Shown here in pieces: positions 35,085-47,500 of a stretch of 64,000 nucleotides of DNA. This DNA is from Sinotaia quadrata. Lineage: Eukaryota > Mollusca > Gastropoda > Architaenioglossa > Viviparidae. The DNA lies in the NCBI GenBank assembly GCA_028829895.1, contig CM054184.1:24507201-24571200 (forward strand). Direction: 5' to 3'. The notes under the pieces are model-generated. The model had not been told where the DNA came from. It worked only from the letters and a program-made list of their open reading frames with translations, and searched no databases. The translations under genes and the position numbers were made by a program. Each line of letters begins with the position of its first letter. The first letter of the stretch is position 1.

Positions 35085-36010
35085 GACCACGCCTTCTGTC
35101 TTGCACCAGGGCAGAGGTGTTAAGTGTGCTACTGGTGCACCATCACCATCACCATCAAAACTCCGTGCCAGAAACATCAGCATTGGTACATGGAACATCA
35201 GAACTTTAAGAACGCCTAAAAAGGAACAGGAACTGACATGAAATGAACAGATACCATAGGACCATCCTGGGACTGTGCAAAGTACGATGGAAGAACTTTG
35301 AGGAAACATCAACACAGGATAGCCATAAACTATACTACTCTGGCAGAGATGATAAACATGAACATGGTGTCGGATTTCTTGTCCACGAAGACATCATGAG
35401 CACTGTCATGAATTGTCGGCCATTCTCCAGCAGGCTTATCACCATACGCTTGAGGGCAACCCCGCTCAGTATTATTGTGCAAGCTTACGCTCCAACCACA
35501 TACCATGATGAAGAAATAGAGGACTTCTATGACCACCTGCAAGAAATCATGGACCAGACCACAAAGAAAGACATTCTTATGGTGCAAGGAGACTTAAATG
35601 CTAAAATAGGAGAGGATGCCATTGAGAACTGGAAAGGCTCATATGGACGCTACTGCAATACAGAGACAAACGAGAGAGGCTTAAGGCTCCTGGAATTTGC
35701 CAGCTTTAATGATCTGAAGCTGATGAACACGTCTGGTTCACATAAAACATCTAGAAGATGGATGTGGCATAGTCCGAATGGAGAAGACCATAACTAGATT
35801 GAGTGTATCATGGTGAAGAGGCATTTCCATATCAGTGTAAACATTGCCAAGACAAGAAGCTTCCCAGGAGCAGACTTTGGAAATGACCATGACTTGGTGA
35901 TGATGACACTCTGACTATGTCTAAAGAAAGTCAACAAGCAAGGCCCCACAAGAATCAAGTTCAACCTTGACAAGCTAAAAGACCCAGAGGTATCAGAAGC
36001 CTTTAGTGAG
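35085..36010 (+). pseudogene. RTE-type LINE endonuclease domain fragment
   Basis: The reading begins KLRARNISIGTWNIRTL (about 35158), shifts frame near 35238, continues in the ORF 35243-35797 with ILGLCKVRWKNFEE, GVGFLVHEDI, VQAYAPTTYHDEEIEDFYD, MVQGDLNAKIGEDA and RRWMWHSPNGEDHN, passes a stop, then IECIMVKRHFHISVNIAKTR and NDHDLVMMT. This is the APE-type endonuclease at the N-terminus of RTE LINEs. The usual catalytic Glu in the '(S/C)ExRW' motif is Lys here (codon 35279-35281). Homology ends near a G-rich junction at 36010 and no reverse transcriptase follows. Confidence 0.85.
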
Positions 36011-37576
36011 GTCGGGGGGTGGGGTGGGTGGGTGAGCAACCAGGCATATGTACACGCTAGGTACAGACTTGGTGTGCTACTAGCCTGGACTCTGTAATAC
36101 ACACCCTACAACATCAGGGATGACAACTACAACATCACCACCAATATTGGCCTATGGAATACTGTGCCAATGGATGCCTCTATCAGCCAGACATAAGCAC
36201 AATGGACAACAGGTGGCAATTCATCATTATTACTCTACACTTTCTTGTCCACTACCCTCCACTCTGTTTTTCATCACCATCAACTCTACCAACAGTGGCA
36301 CACCTTGTGCCAAGCAGTGAAATCTGCGGAAGCCGGAAACTGCTATCATCATGATAAAAGAAGAAGGCTGGTTTGTGAAAGTCGCTGCACCAATGGTGTC
36401 CATATTGGCAGAAGTCTTAGTTGTTGCCATGCTGTGTAGGACATTTATGAGCCACCATAGAAAGTCTGGGGTGGTAACCACCATCTGATAGGTATTTTGT
36501 GGTTATTATCATAGGTGTTGTGCTAGTTATGTCTATCAGCTTGAGCTTGCTTTTGTTGTACCCTTTTGTATTTGGGAGTCCTTTTCTGTTTAGAGTTTCT
36601 TGTTTTTCTCTGCTTTCAGTCTGGTAGGCATCAGCATCTGTTATTTGTTGTCTGTTTGGTGTGCCTTGTCTGTTACTAGGGGTGTAGTTTGACTGTTGAC
36701 ATTTTGGATTGGGTAGGTCATTTCTGTATGCTGATCAGTTGTGGCAGGCATTGGTGTTAATAGTAGTTTGTTTTTCATTTTGATGACTGTTTTTTTTCCC
36801 CACAAGTGTTGCTATATTTTTATTTGTTGTAGTGGTCTGTTTCGTTGTTTTCCATATGTGTGCAGTTCATTTGTATGTCAGCGGTGTAGTCATTTGTGTT
36901 CTTGGATGGGTTCACGTGTTCATCAGGGTAGTTATCTGTGTTGTTTTTACCTTGTGCAAAAAAAAGTTGAAGTAGTCTGGGAGGTTTCTTCTGTCGAGAA
37001 GTGTGCAAAGAATTGTGTTATTTCATATGTAACTGCCTTCTTCCACTGAGTCTGTTTTGTCATTTACATAAGTTCCTTTTAGTGATTCAAGCATGTTTTT
37101 GAGTGAACTGTAGAACTGGTCTGGTGCAAGTATTTTATTAACTTTCAGTGAGTTATTTATTTTGGCATAGGTGTAGCAGCAGCCTTTACTGCAATTATAA
37201 AGGTGGTGAGATGAAGGAGTTGTATAAATGTTTGATGGAAATTATGATTTATTTGAAAAGATTTATAGTAACATAAAACATAATCAACTCAATGAACTCT
37301 GATATTATATAACAAAACTAAATGCGAATATTTATTTGTCAATCCTTGAAGACAAAGAAAAGTGAATATAAGTGAGTAAAACTTAGGTCTTGAATCTTCT
37401 AATTTTGCTTTGCTGTTGTGGCTTTTTGTTAGTTCTCTAAAGTTGTGTTTAGCTAGTTTCATTGAATCTTGCCTTCATTTTTTAAGCACCAAACCAAATG
37501 GAAAGCATCTTTAAGCAGTAAAGAAAAATTATTAGATTATACTGTGATTTAGAAAATGAATCAAATATCACTATTG
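36011..37576. other. Intergenic, unclassified
   Basis: Begins with a G-rich junction (ggggggtggggtgggtgggtg, 36014-36034). The rest is T/G-biased sequence with several overlapping short ORFs (36120-37049) that show no recognisable domain or splice structure. I regard it as repeat-derived but cannot name it. Confidence 0.5.
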
Positions 37577-40500
37577 CAGAGTGGTACCAACCTACTCCCA
37601 GGGCAATGATTACCTATGGGGTGCTAATAGGCAAGAGGGTGGCAAGTAATATCCAAAACCCCTCTGAATGTGTTGATATTGTTTTACAATTGATAAGACT
37701 AGAGTCATGATAGGAAAGCATTATGCAAGATGTTTGTCACCTTCCTTTGTATTGCCCTTTCCTTCTTGCCTCCATAGATGCAACATTGGTGGGCAATTGC
37801 AACTTGTACAAAATGCCTTGACTAAAAGCTCACATTAATTTTGTTTTACCAGTGCTGTACATTAGCATGCATCAGTATTGTTAGTATTAGGTGTACAATA
37901 TATGTAGTGAGCTTGCATTTTTATTACCAAAGCTCTTTGTAATGGCCATCTGTAGTTTCTAGTTTGGCCATAAACAAAGTGATTATTTTTTTTAATTAGG
38001 AAAACTTAAAGCTATTTTAAAAATAAACTCAGAAACCAAAGTAGGAAAATAAATAAATTATAAACAACATTACCTCTTGGTAACAGACTACAGATTCGGG
38101 TTCAGAGCAAAACCATAACAAAATAAATTAGAACTGAATTCAACCTCGGAAAAGGTAAATAGAAAAAATAACTCAAATTAGCACTTGGTAACTAATAATC
38201 TGTAAATTTTCTGGTTCAGCCAAAACCAACTAACAAAATAAAAATAAGCAGTATGAGAAATATGACAATGAAGATTTAAAAAGTACAAAAAGTAAAAATG
38301 AAAGTTTTGTTAACAGAAAGCTGACACAGCACAAACTTGCCACTAGAATAAAGCACAACCCTTCCTACATCAAAGCCAAAGGATAAGCAAACATATTGCC
38401 TTACCTATCAGCCCCTCTCTCCACTCTTATTACATCTCTATAACAAATCCTTTTATTAATTTTATCACCATTAAATTGAAGTAAAATTGTAAATAATGTG
38501 GAATGTGAAGATACTGAAGTTTTGCAGTTGTTTGTAGCTGCTTGTCCAGTCTTCTGTCATTAGTCATAACTTTTGTTGTAGCAAGACATAACACTTGGCA
38601 TACATTTCCCTAATATTTTCATTAGTAAGAATGCGTAAAAATAAGCTTAGTGTTGATGTTGATAATAAGATTTACATGCAGCAGCAAATGCTGTCTGATG
38701 AAAAAGAAACAGATAGGTGATAGGCAGTGTAACAATGTACCTTCGTATTGGATTGCACATAATGCCACTTAATCACTGTACTTTATTGGTTAAGAATATT
38801 TGCAACTAATGTTCATTATGCTTGTTATATCTGGAAAACCACATACACTTACTAAAGAAATCATCCTACCAACAGTTAGGTTCTGAGTATTGTTTTGCAA
38901 AAGTAACAAACAATATAATTAAGACAATTCCTCTTAGCAACAATTCACTGCAAAGGTAAAATGGAAAGGATATAATTAAGATAATTCCTCTTAGCAACAA
39001 TTCATTGCAAAGGTGAATATGGAAACTGTGCAGCATATTGAAGATGGCAGAATTTGCACTACAACTGGATGTATCAGATATGACCAGCAATGAATCTTTG
39101 CTTCTTGCTTCTTTGCTTCTTGCTTTATAAAAAATGAAAGTTGGGCTCAAGGCAAGTAGAAGCAGATATTAAGGAGGAGTCAATATTTAGTGTTGTTGAA
39201 AGGTTGTTTAAAGACAAAGAAATTCCACTTACTAACATGCTTGCTTGTGCAATTGATGGAGCACCATTAATGACTGGTTGCTATTGAGGGTTTGTTGCTT
39301 GCTTGAAAAAAGCAGTGCCAAATGTCCTTTACATTTATGAGTCAATATAGTTCTAAAAACTTCAGTGATTGCCTGCAAAAATAATTTACAAACTGTCATA
39401 AATTATGTGAATAAAATTAAACTCTCAATGATCAACCATTCCAGAAGCTCTGTGTTGAGAATGATGAAGATTTTGCATTTGCTGCTTCTTACTGGTTTAT
39501 TGACTATCAAATGACAAATGTGTAAGATGCCTTTGTAAGCTTTTGATATTGTGGTTATTTTAGAAGATATTTTCCCATTGATAAACTCAAAGAGATCAGA
39601 CATGACATTGCTTACTTATCAGAACATTTGCCAAGTTCAATGAAATGAATTTGAATTTTGCACGGAAATGAGGTAAATTTTATTAAGGACAAATCTGTCA
39701 TCTCTACTTTTATCTCAAAATTAACTCTATTCATGTGCAAAATAGGCCATCATGAGCTATACCAATTTCTGAGTCTGTCTGAGCTAGAAGAGAAAGGTGG
39801 GATATAAGAAGATAATCTGCAAGTTTTTTGTGACCATTTGGATATGCTGCATAAAGATATGTCTAAACAATTTGAGGATCTTTTTATGGAAATTTTGGAT
39901 AGGGTGATTTTCATTTTCAGATATTGAGGAAGTTGGGATAGTGGAAGAAGATGTAATTCAGTTACAAAATGACTTTGAACTGAAACTAAAATGTAAGAAA
40001 TTGTACCACAAATATTAGTATAGAAGGAAATTTCTGATTGCTACCCTGCACTATGGTTTTGAAACTTCTTCTATTTCCAACATATTTGGTGAAATGTGGT
40101 TTTATAGTGATTGTCCAACTTTGCTCAAAACAAAGAAATCAACTCCAGATTTGTGAATGTGGTGATTTAAGATTCATGCTGACAAGATATCGGGAAACTA
40201 GTATCACTTTATCAAGCCTATCACCACATTAAGAATTTATTGAACACTGAAATAGTTATTAAATGTGGTAGCCAAGAATCATTTTGACTTGCTAAATGAC
40301 TATCAAACTTTGGTACTTTGAAAAGCTGGTATTTATGGTCAAGAATATTTTCTTATATGAAGTATGTGTGCAACTGATTTGTATTTGATTAGTAATTGAT
40401 ATGTTCATAACTGGTATTCATCAGTTTTATTGATTTAATTAAATTGAAAAGCTTCAGTTCGATTTTGAACAATTAATTGTTAGTGTTTTAAATTTTAATG

Positions 40501-40628
40501 TTATCTTCCTTAGTGGGTTGGCAAATCACTATTCTAAATAATACTTTTTACAGAGTAGGGTATGGGGCATTGGGGATGAGTTCATGGAATCAATTGGGTA
40601 GTAACCCCAAAAAGTTTGGGAACTACTG
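37577..40628 (+). mobile_element. Decayed hAT transposon (ZBED5/GTF2IRD2-type transposase)
   Basis: The right end, in reverse complement, reads cagtagttcccaaacttttt followed by ggggttactaccc, a textbook hAT terminal repeat. An imperfect counterpart, cagagtggtaccaacct, lies at 37577. Between about 39030 and 40300, plus-strand fragments in shifting frames read FALQLDVSDMTSNESLLL, ACAIDGAPLMTGCY, LCVENDEDFAFAASYWFIDY, EIRHDIAYLSEHLPSSMK and SELEEKG, matching the ordered blocks of hAT transposases of the ZBED5/FAM200/GTF2IRD2 group. Many stops and frameshifts: not functional. No clear 8 bp target duplication was found, so the left end is tentative. Confidence 0.75.
38914..39018. repeat. Direct duplication, about 2 x 57 nt, inside the hAT relic
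   Basis: The block tataattaaga(c/t)aattcct followed by cttagcaacaattca occurs at 38914 and again at 38971. The short ORF spanning it on the minus strand is a by-product. Confidence 0.9.
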
Positions 40629-42659
40629 CTATATACACTTAAGTTAATAAAAGATATGATCCAGTACAGCTTCCGTACCTGTAAATGCTATACCTTGTAG
40701 GAACATTAACAATGGAAAAGTGTGAAATTTATTAAATGTACAATGGATTAGTTAATGTGAATACCAAAGTTTGTGAGCAATTGAACACAGAACATATACA
40801 GTAATTTTTATTATTAAATTATATACCAGACATGCAGCATTACAAGTATTTTTCAGTAGAGTGAAAATGCCCTCCTACCATATATGTTGTGTGGTAGGCA
40901 TCTCTAACAATTTTTAAAAGTTCGAGTATGTGAACAAAACAGGTTGGGTTGATGAGGATAATCATGTATGTTATTTATAAAAGCACATGATCATCAGAGA
41001 AAGTAGTGGAACTGCAAGTGCATTTCATACAAGGCTGCCTGAATTTTTGCAAAACCACATCATTGTCATTGCACACACACACACACAGATACTGGGGTAT
41101 TAATATTTGAGTGGATGCATTACTATATGCAGGAAAGATATAGGTTTACTGTCCTTCTTGGACAAAGTTTTATGTTTATTTAATGATACTCTCTTCAGTG
41201 CCAAGCAGACTTTAATTTTAAAAATTTGTATGAATATTTTCATATGTACTTTAACTGTTGGAAAGAGTACTGACATTTGTTAATATGAGCTCATTTCCCT
41301 CAAATATAGTGCATGTATTAAGCCATGTAATCTTTTTCTCAACTAATTTGTTAATTTGGTAGTCAATATGACAATTCTTAAACTGATGAAGCTAACAATA
41401 TAATTTTTTATATAAACAAGTTCTGTCATGTATGATTTTAAAGTTTGGAGAGGTTAAGTAACCTTCATTTTTATATTGCCTTTTAATATTTGGAGTTGAA
41501 GAAACATTAGCTAGCTTTATAGAGTATATATAAGTTAGGGGGCAACAAGGAGAAAAAAGAACAAAAGGAGAATATTTTTTAAAAGTTAGTATTCTGTAAT
41601 GGCATGGTCAACCAATTTGCTATAGTTTTATGAAGTCCTCTAACTATAGAGCAAAAATAAAAATAATCCACTCAGCTGATTCAGTTAATGTCATGGAACT
41701 TCTGTTTGTTCTTTAAGACCAACAGTTGTATTTTTATACAACATCAAATGTTACATGAATAGTTCAAGATTAGATGAACTATTATATCCAAAATGAAAGA
41801 AATGTATGTATAAAATGGCAGAGAGGTTATAATGTATACACTAAGAAATTTCCTTTTTTAATTTCTTGTTGGTTTTAGAGGAAAGGTAACATCAATGAGA
41901 CAAGAATTTTTATTTTGGGGAGATGTCTTTGATCGTTAGTTTGAATAGAGTAGAAAAACTAATGATGGGAGAGGCAATTATATGAAAAACTAATAATGGG
42001 AGAGGACATTGCTATTCCACTGAAAAAAATTGGGACATAGGCAGGTCTCTTATAATTAATAACAATAATAACTTATAGGAGTACCTAATCTTCAAGAAAA
42101 TGCTCACAGATCTTTACAATTCTAAATAAACATACAGTAACATGCAATACAAAAAGTACATGAACTGTAATATGTTCAGTAGCACACAAAAATACAAATG
42201 CATAAAGAAAAGTTACATATTTATAGATGTAATATAGAACACCTTTATAGATATGCAGTAAAGAAAATCACAGAAGATCATGAAGACTAGTGATGCAAAA
42301 AGAGAAAAAATATGTCTTTAGAGAAGACAATTGAATAGAGCAGACTGTAAAAGACTGGTGATGAATAAAAAAAGAAGTGTTTACAGAATTCTTGAAAGAG
42401 TTAAGGTAAATAATGACATTCACTTATGGGTGTGACTGAGAGAAATTTGATATAAGTTTTGGTTTTCATAATAGAAACAATAAGGATACAAGTGTCAGAA
42501 CAAGAGTACAAATGTCAAGATGGATTATATACATTGTAACAATTGAACTGCAAATCGCATAAATAATGATTTTTTAAAAATTAATTAATTTCTCAAATTA
42601 ATTATGTCTTATCAAATTCATTTTATTTCTTTCCATTTTGTGTGTGTACTGAGATAGTG
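40629..42659. other. Intergenic AT-rich DNA
   Basis: A (CA)n tract lies at 41072-41087 and a short duplication (aaaactaat.atgggagag) at about 41953-42005. No gene recognised. Confidence 0.6.
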
Positions 42660-44410
42660 GTATAAAAAACCTGCTAACATACTAGTTGTTTAGACAAGAG
42701 TTTTGGACAGCCCTGCCTAGCCATATTTACATGGTTATGCAATCAAACCTACATTGGTCAGATGTAAATTATAAGAATACTTAAGACATGCCTGAGTAGT
42801 TGCAACTTGCCTACAGACATTTTTTCTCAACTCTACACCTGTTTAAACTTCGGTCCCTTTTCTTAATTAATAGAAAGCATGCAAATCTTGGCCCTGTGTT
42901 GACCAACTTTCTAGTCAAGGAATTTTAAGTGTTGTTAAGTTAAACGTGTCGCCAACTGGGAGTTGAGCACAATGAATATATCACTCAAGGTATGGTGGAG
43001 TAAATTTGCCTATTCCTATTTCTAAACTTAATTGCTATATAAATTGTTAAATGTCAAAGTGACCTGACCTTAGGTACTGCTTATGCTGATATTTTTTAAG
43101 TGTCAGAACTGGAGTAAACAACTCAGGTGGAGAATATGCTAGAAATTGTTGATGCAATCCAAACCAGCTTCAACTGGATGAGTATTTTATCTAATAGTCT
43201 CATACTTGTTCATAGCAATTTCATCCAATGGGGATGGACTAAAAGTTACTTTGTGAAAGAAAGTCTATATTCTAATCACTTTGATTAGAACACAAGTCCG
43301 GTCATAAAAGTGATCATTAGCTTATGGTAAGTTAACTGACAGATAAAGAAAGAATGGAATTAGAAGTATTTTATACAGGTTGCTATTGATCTATGATTGA
43401 ATTGATTACATTATATATTATACTTGTGAATATTGATCTATGCTATATTTCTTATGCTGTGTATCAATGAAATTGTTGCAAGATTGTAAGTTGAGAAATG
43501 TTTGTAAGAGAGAAAGGAGTCTTAGAGATGAAATATTCCTGAAATTTAGTGCTGTCTTAATTTGACTTTTGCAGAGAAGAGCACACTATTTTTCTTTGTA
43601 TGCAACCTTGATCCACTTCAAGCTACAGTGACTACTGTACCCTATCAAATCACTTTGGTATGGGGAACCCAGCATTGTCATTGAACTTATCAGTAAACTT
43701 GTTGCTGTTGATTTCTGTGAATTCTGTGCGAGAGCCAATATGGCAGAAAATGGTGGTTTGAGTTTGGTCTAGAGAATTAATGAAGACTGTTTTGAATATT
43801 CCTCGTGGTGTGCTGATGTAGTACACACAAAGATTATTTTGTATATTCCTCCTGATGTGCTTGATGGTGCATACAAATTTCTGGGCAATTCTCCACGGTG
43901 TGGGTGCATCAAAGATTCTGGAACAGTTGTGACACATGCCTAGAAAGTATGTGGGACCATCATCTAAATAAGAAAGACAGTGTCTTGTTGCATTTGATTG
44001 TCAACACATGCTGGCTACAGCCACCATCATTGAAAAGGTTATGTACATTGACTATAATTATATCTCTGAAACTCCACTCTCATTTTTGTGGTGATTTATA
44101 TTCATGAACTTGATTATATAATTGTTAATTCGATTGCTTATGTCTACTAAACAATTGTCTAGCATTAATCGTACATTGCTGTGATGTAAATGTCAATGCT
44201 CTTTTGAGTATATTTGATTGTAATTTAATAAATTGTTAAATTATTTTTATCTTCATACATATTGTTAACTATATATTGGAGAGATAGGGGTGGATAGGGG
44301 TGGTGCTTGCTAAATATAGATTAAAAGAACGATTTTCCACTGACGGAACATTGTGACAGTAAATGTTTGTCTTTAATGTTGTGGAAGAGAGAAAACATTT
44401 ACAGCGCCTA
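42660..44410 (+). mobile_element. LTR-like repeat island, copy C1
   Basis: A GC-richer block with a tttaataaattgttaaatta tract (44225) followed by a G-rich step (aggggtggataggggtggtg, 44287-44306). Its end, 44359-44405, matches 61932-61978 almost base for base (gtaaatgtttgtctttaatg, then ttgtggaagag). The layout resembles copies A and B. No coding domain; the minus-strand ORF 43650-43937 shows no known motif. The left boundary is approximate. Confidence 0.5.
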
Positions 44411-47211
44411 CATATCTACAGAGTAACAACCATACAAATTTATCATTGTTTCTATTTTTCATGCACACTTCAAACTGAACACTCTAATAAGATCCAATTT
44501 AGCAGACAGGCAAGCAAGAGTGAGAGAAAAGGGAGAAAATAGATACTGGTAGTTGTTTACCCCATCCACACATATTTGGCATTAATTTATAATAATGTTG
44601 ATACATACAACAATAAAATATTTAAAAAAACACATTAACTTGCCAACAAAAAAGAAAAGAAACTAGTAAACTTATTTAACATTTATAATTACAACATTAA
44701 TAAGTACAAAGCATATTAATATCAATTACATTTTCCCCAGAAGAAACAATATATAATAAATACATAATGGGTGATGGAGAAAAAGAGCGTATTACATTTA
44801 AAGATATATATATTAAATATATTAAAATAATTATAAAACAACAAAACAACTAGCTAGTCTCAATAATACTGTGAAAAATTGTTGAAATCACATTGCTTCA
44901 TATCATTGTTTAGCTGAAATGTAGCATTTCTTCAATCACAGAAATCACCTAACACTCAAATGATAACTTTTCTCAATTCATGATCACTGAATGGTAACAC
45001 TCATAATCATTAAAAATGCACTGACTCCATTTATGTAGAGGCATTTAAGATTGCACTATTTGCTGTCAATAACTTGTACATATTATAACTAGTCTGCTTC
45101 CTTTCCACCATGTTTTAAATTTATTTTATCAACAGTACATACATGTTGAACTGAAAATAAATAATTATGCTTGTGACATAAGTGACTAGACACAATTTCA
45201 CTCAAAAAGATGTTTACAAAGATACTTAGGATATATTTTTATTAAACATATATTATGAACACCCATTGTTAACAAAACAGAATGCTTATAAATGTAGTCT
45301 CTCCATCTTAACACACCCATGTATGTGCGTATATGTATGCATTTGTGTATACATGCATAGCAGTACATTTACATCTAAAATTTAGTTGAGAACAAAAGAA
45401 ATTTTGTAAACATTTTAAATGATATTGCTCATTTTTCAAATTAGAAAACTAACTAAAAGTTTTAATATTACTTAAATTGGCTGGTGAATTGATGTTGGCA
45501 CAAAAATCTGATTGTTGGGCAGAAATATTGTAAAAAATGGGTGATGGTAACATTTTTTATACAATAATTTTCTATCTATCAACATAGATCACCGGGTGTA
45601 CAAATTATAAAAAAATATAGACATATACCTATTCTTGATCTTGACCAAATGAACTTAAGCACAAGCATACATGTTGATTGTAGGTTAAAATAATAGGAAA
45701 GATTAGAAAACAGTTTTAATCTCAAATGCTGCATTCATAATTAAAATTTAGTTTAAACCAAATGTTTTGTTAATTTTTCCTGCTGATAAATGCCTTTATA
45801 AGTGTGTGTGTAATATATAGAAAATAGACCTGGCAATAAAAGATACACACTTGATAACTAGACTTAAAAGCGAAAAGAGATCAATTTTGACACTTTTTTT
45901 GACATGACAAAAACAGTCCAGTTAGGTCTTCATACAACACAATCATTATTATTATTATATTATATGTATGTATTATGTAATTCATTACCTATAATGCACT
46001 ATCAATACAATAAATTAAACAACACTAAAAGACAAGTATGATGATGAAGTCTGGTGTAAGATAAATGCAAATAATTCCAGAAACAGATTGTGCAGAAAAA
46101 TTATTCAGATAACATGCATGTTCTCTTTCAAACACTTTTGGTAAGTAGTTGAGCTCTAGTTTCTACAGGCTTAGGAGAGGAGTCCAGACTACTGCCAATT
46201 TCATGCAGACCAAAGAGATGTATAAGAACAATAACTATTTATACATGGTAATTAGTATAGTTTACTGCTGTATTATTACACGTTTTTTTAAATTTTATTT
46301 ACAGATGAATCTCAATACTAGGGAGTACCTTATCAGGATCTGCCTAATCTGAGGGGAGGTACCAATCTAACAGGTATTTTTATTTAGTTAAATGCATGTA
46401 TCAATGAGTGCATACTGTCTCTGAAATATTTGTCTTGATTAGTGCTAATTTGTTGTAAATTCTGTTTTTTGTATGTAATTATATAAAGATGATATCACTA
46501 TACAAAATGAATACTATTGCAATTTCAAAAGCAAAAATCCTAAAAGAAAGATTTTCATTTTAAATTAATAGAAAGTTTTTGAAATAAAAATTAAATATGG
46601 CAATACACATACACATTATTAATAATATATATGGTAAATTGTCTTTTTTAGGGTTTGTTTAGGGGATATATTCTGTAAAATTTGTGCTATTTGATAACTG
46701 AAGTGATCTTGGTCAAATTCATCCAACTAATGAGATGCAGATTGTTGTTTTTTTAAAATAAAAAAATATAATATGCACATTTTCATGATCATATTTATTA
46801 ATTATTTTAAAAACATTGCTTATAAAAATAATAATTTATTGCCCAAAATTTGTTTCTGCATAAATGCTACAGCAATAAAGTTACTTATTTGCTGAATAAA
46901 AATAGTTTGAAAAACCTACATTAGTAAATCTCTGTGTTATCAAGAACAGTGTGTTGTCCACTTTTGCTTATAATAGCCAATATTTGTATCATATCTGCTT
47001 GAAATGAAATTATACCTTTCAATCCTTCATTTTTCTTGCAGAGAAAAAAATATATTATTATTCCAGATACATTAAGTTTGATAAAATGACTCAGCAGTCT
47101 TGACTCCATTAAATGAACATATACAAAATGGATAGCTTCTATCGTATTATACAAAAATACATTTATTTAATATATTTATTAAAAGGTCAAAATTATAATA
47201 CTTGAAATGGT
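44411..47211. other. Intergenic AT-rich DNA
   Basis: No coding, RNA or named repeat feature recognised. Confidence 0.6.
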
Positions 47212-47284
47212 GTGAACTTTCATAAAATGATAAATTTTATGGAGTTAAGTCACAAGCTGGTTGAAGGACATGACCAGCATTGTA

Positions 47285-47500
47285 GCGATACCTATGTAGG
47301 TGAGACAACCAAAGTAACTATTGAAGTGGTGCCTCAGGTAGGTAGGAAAACTAAGTTAGTCAAAATTGCAGATGCCTCATACAGATGGGACAACTAAGGT
47401 AGTCAAAATTGCAATGATGTCTCTTGTAGGTGGGACAACTAAGGTAGTCAACATTGCTGGATGCCTCCTGTAGATGGAACAATCAAAATAACAAGTATTG
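47285..47500. repeat. Degenerate minisatellite, units of about 50-55 nt
   Basis: Four or so diverged copies of a unit containing gatgcctc..gtaggtgggac, then aactaaggtagtcaaaattg. The best copies are at about 47370-47415 and 47420-47460. The plus-strand ORF 47212-47397 is made of these copies and is not a gene. Confidence 0.8.

Noticed and set aside
36120..37049. Cluster of overlapping 60-102 codon ORFs
   Set aside because: They overlap in several frames and both strands, have no domain, start context or splice structure, and lie in repeat-like sequence.
38866..39150. 94-codon minus-strand ORF
   Set aside because: It is antisense to the hAT transposase relic and made largely of a 57 nt duplication.
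47212..47397. 61-codon plus-strand ORF with VEV/TKL repeats
   Set aside because: It is built from degenerate minisatellite units.
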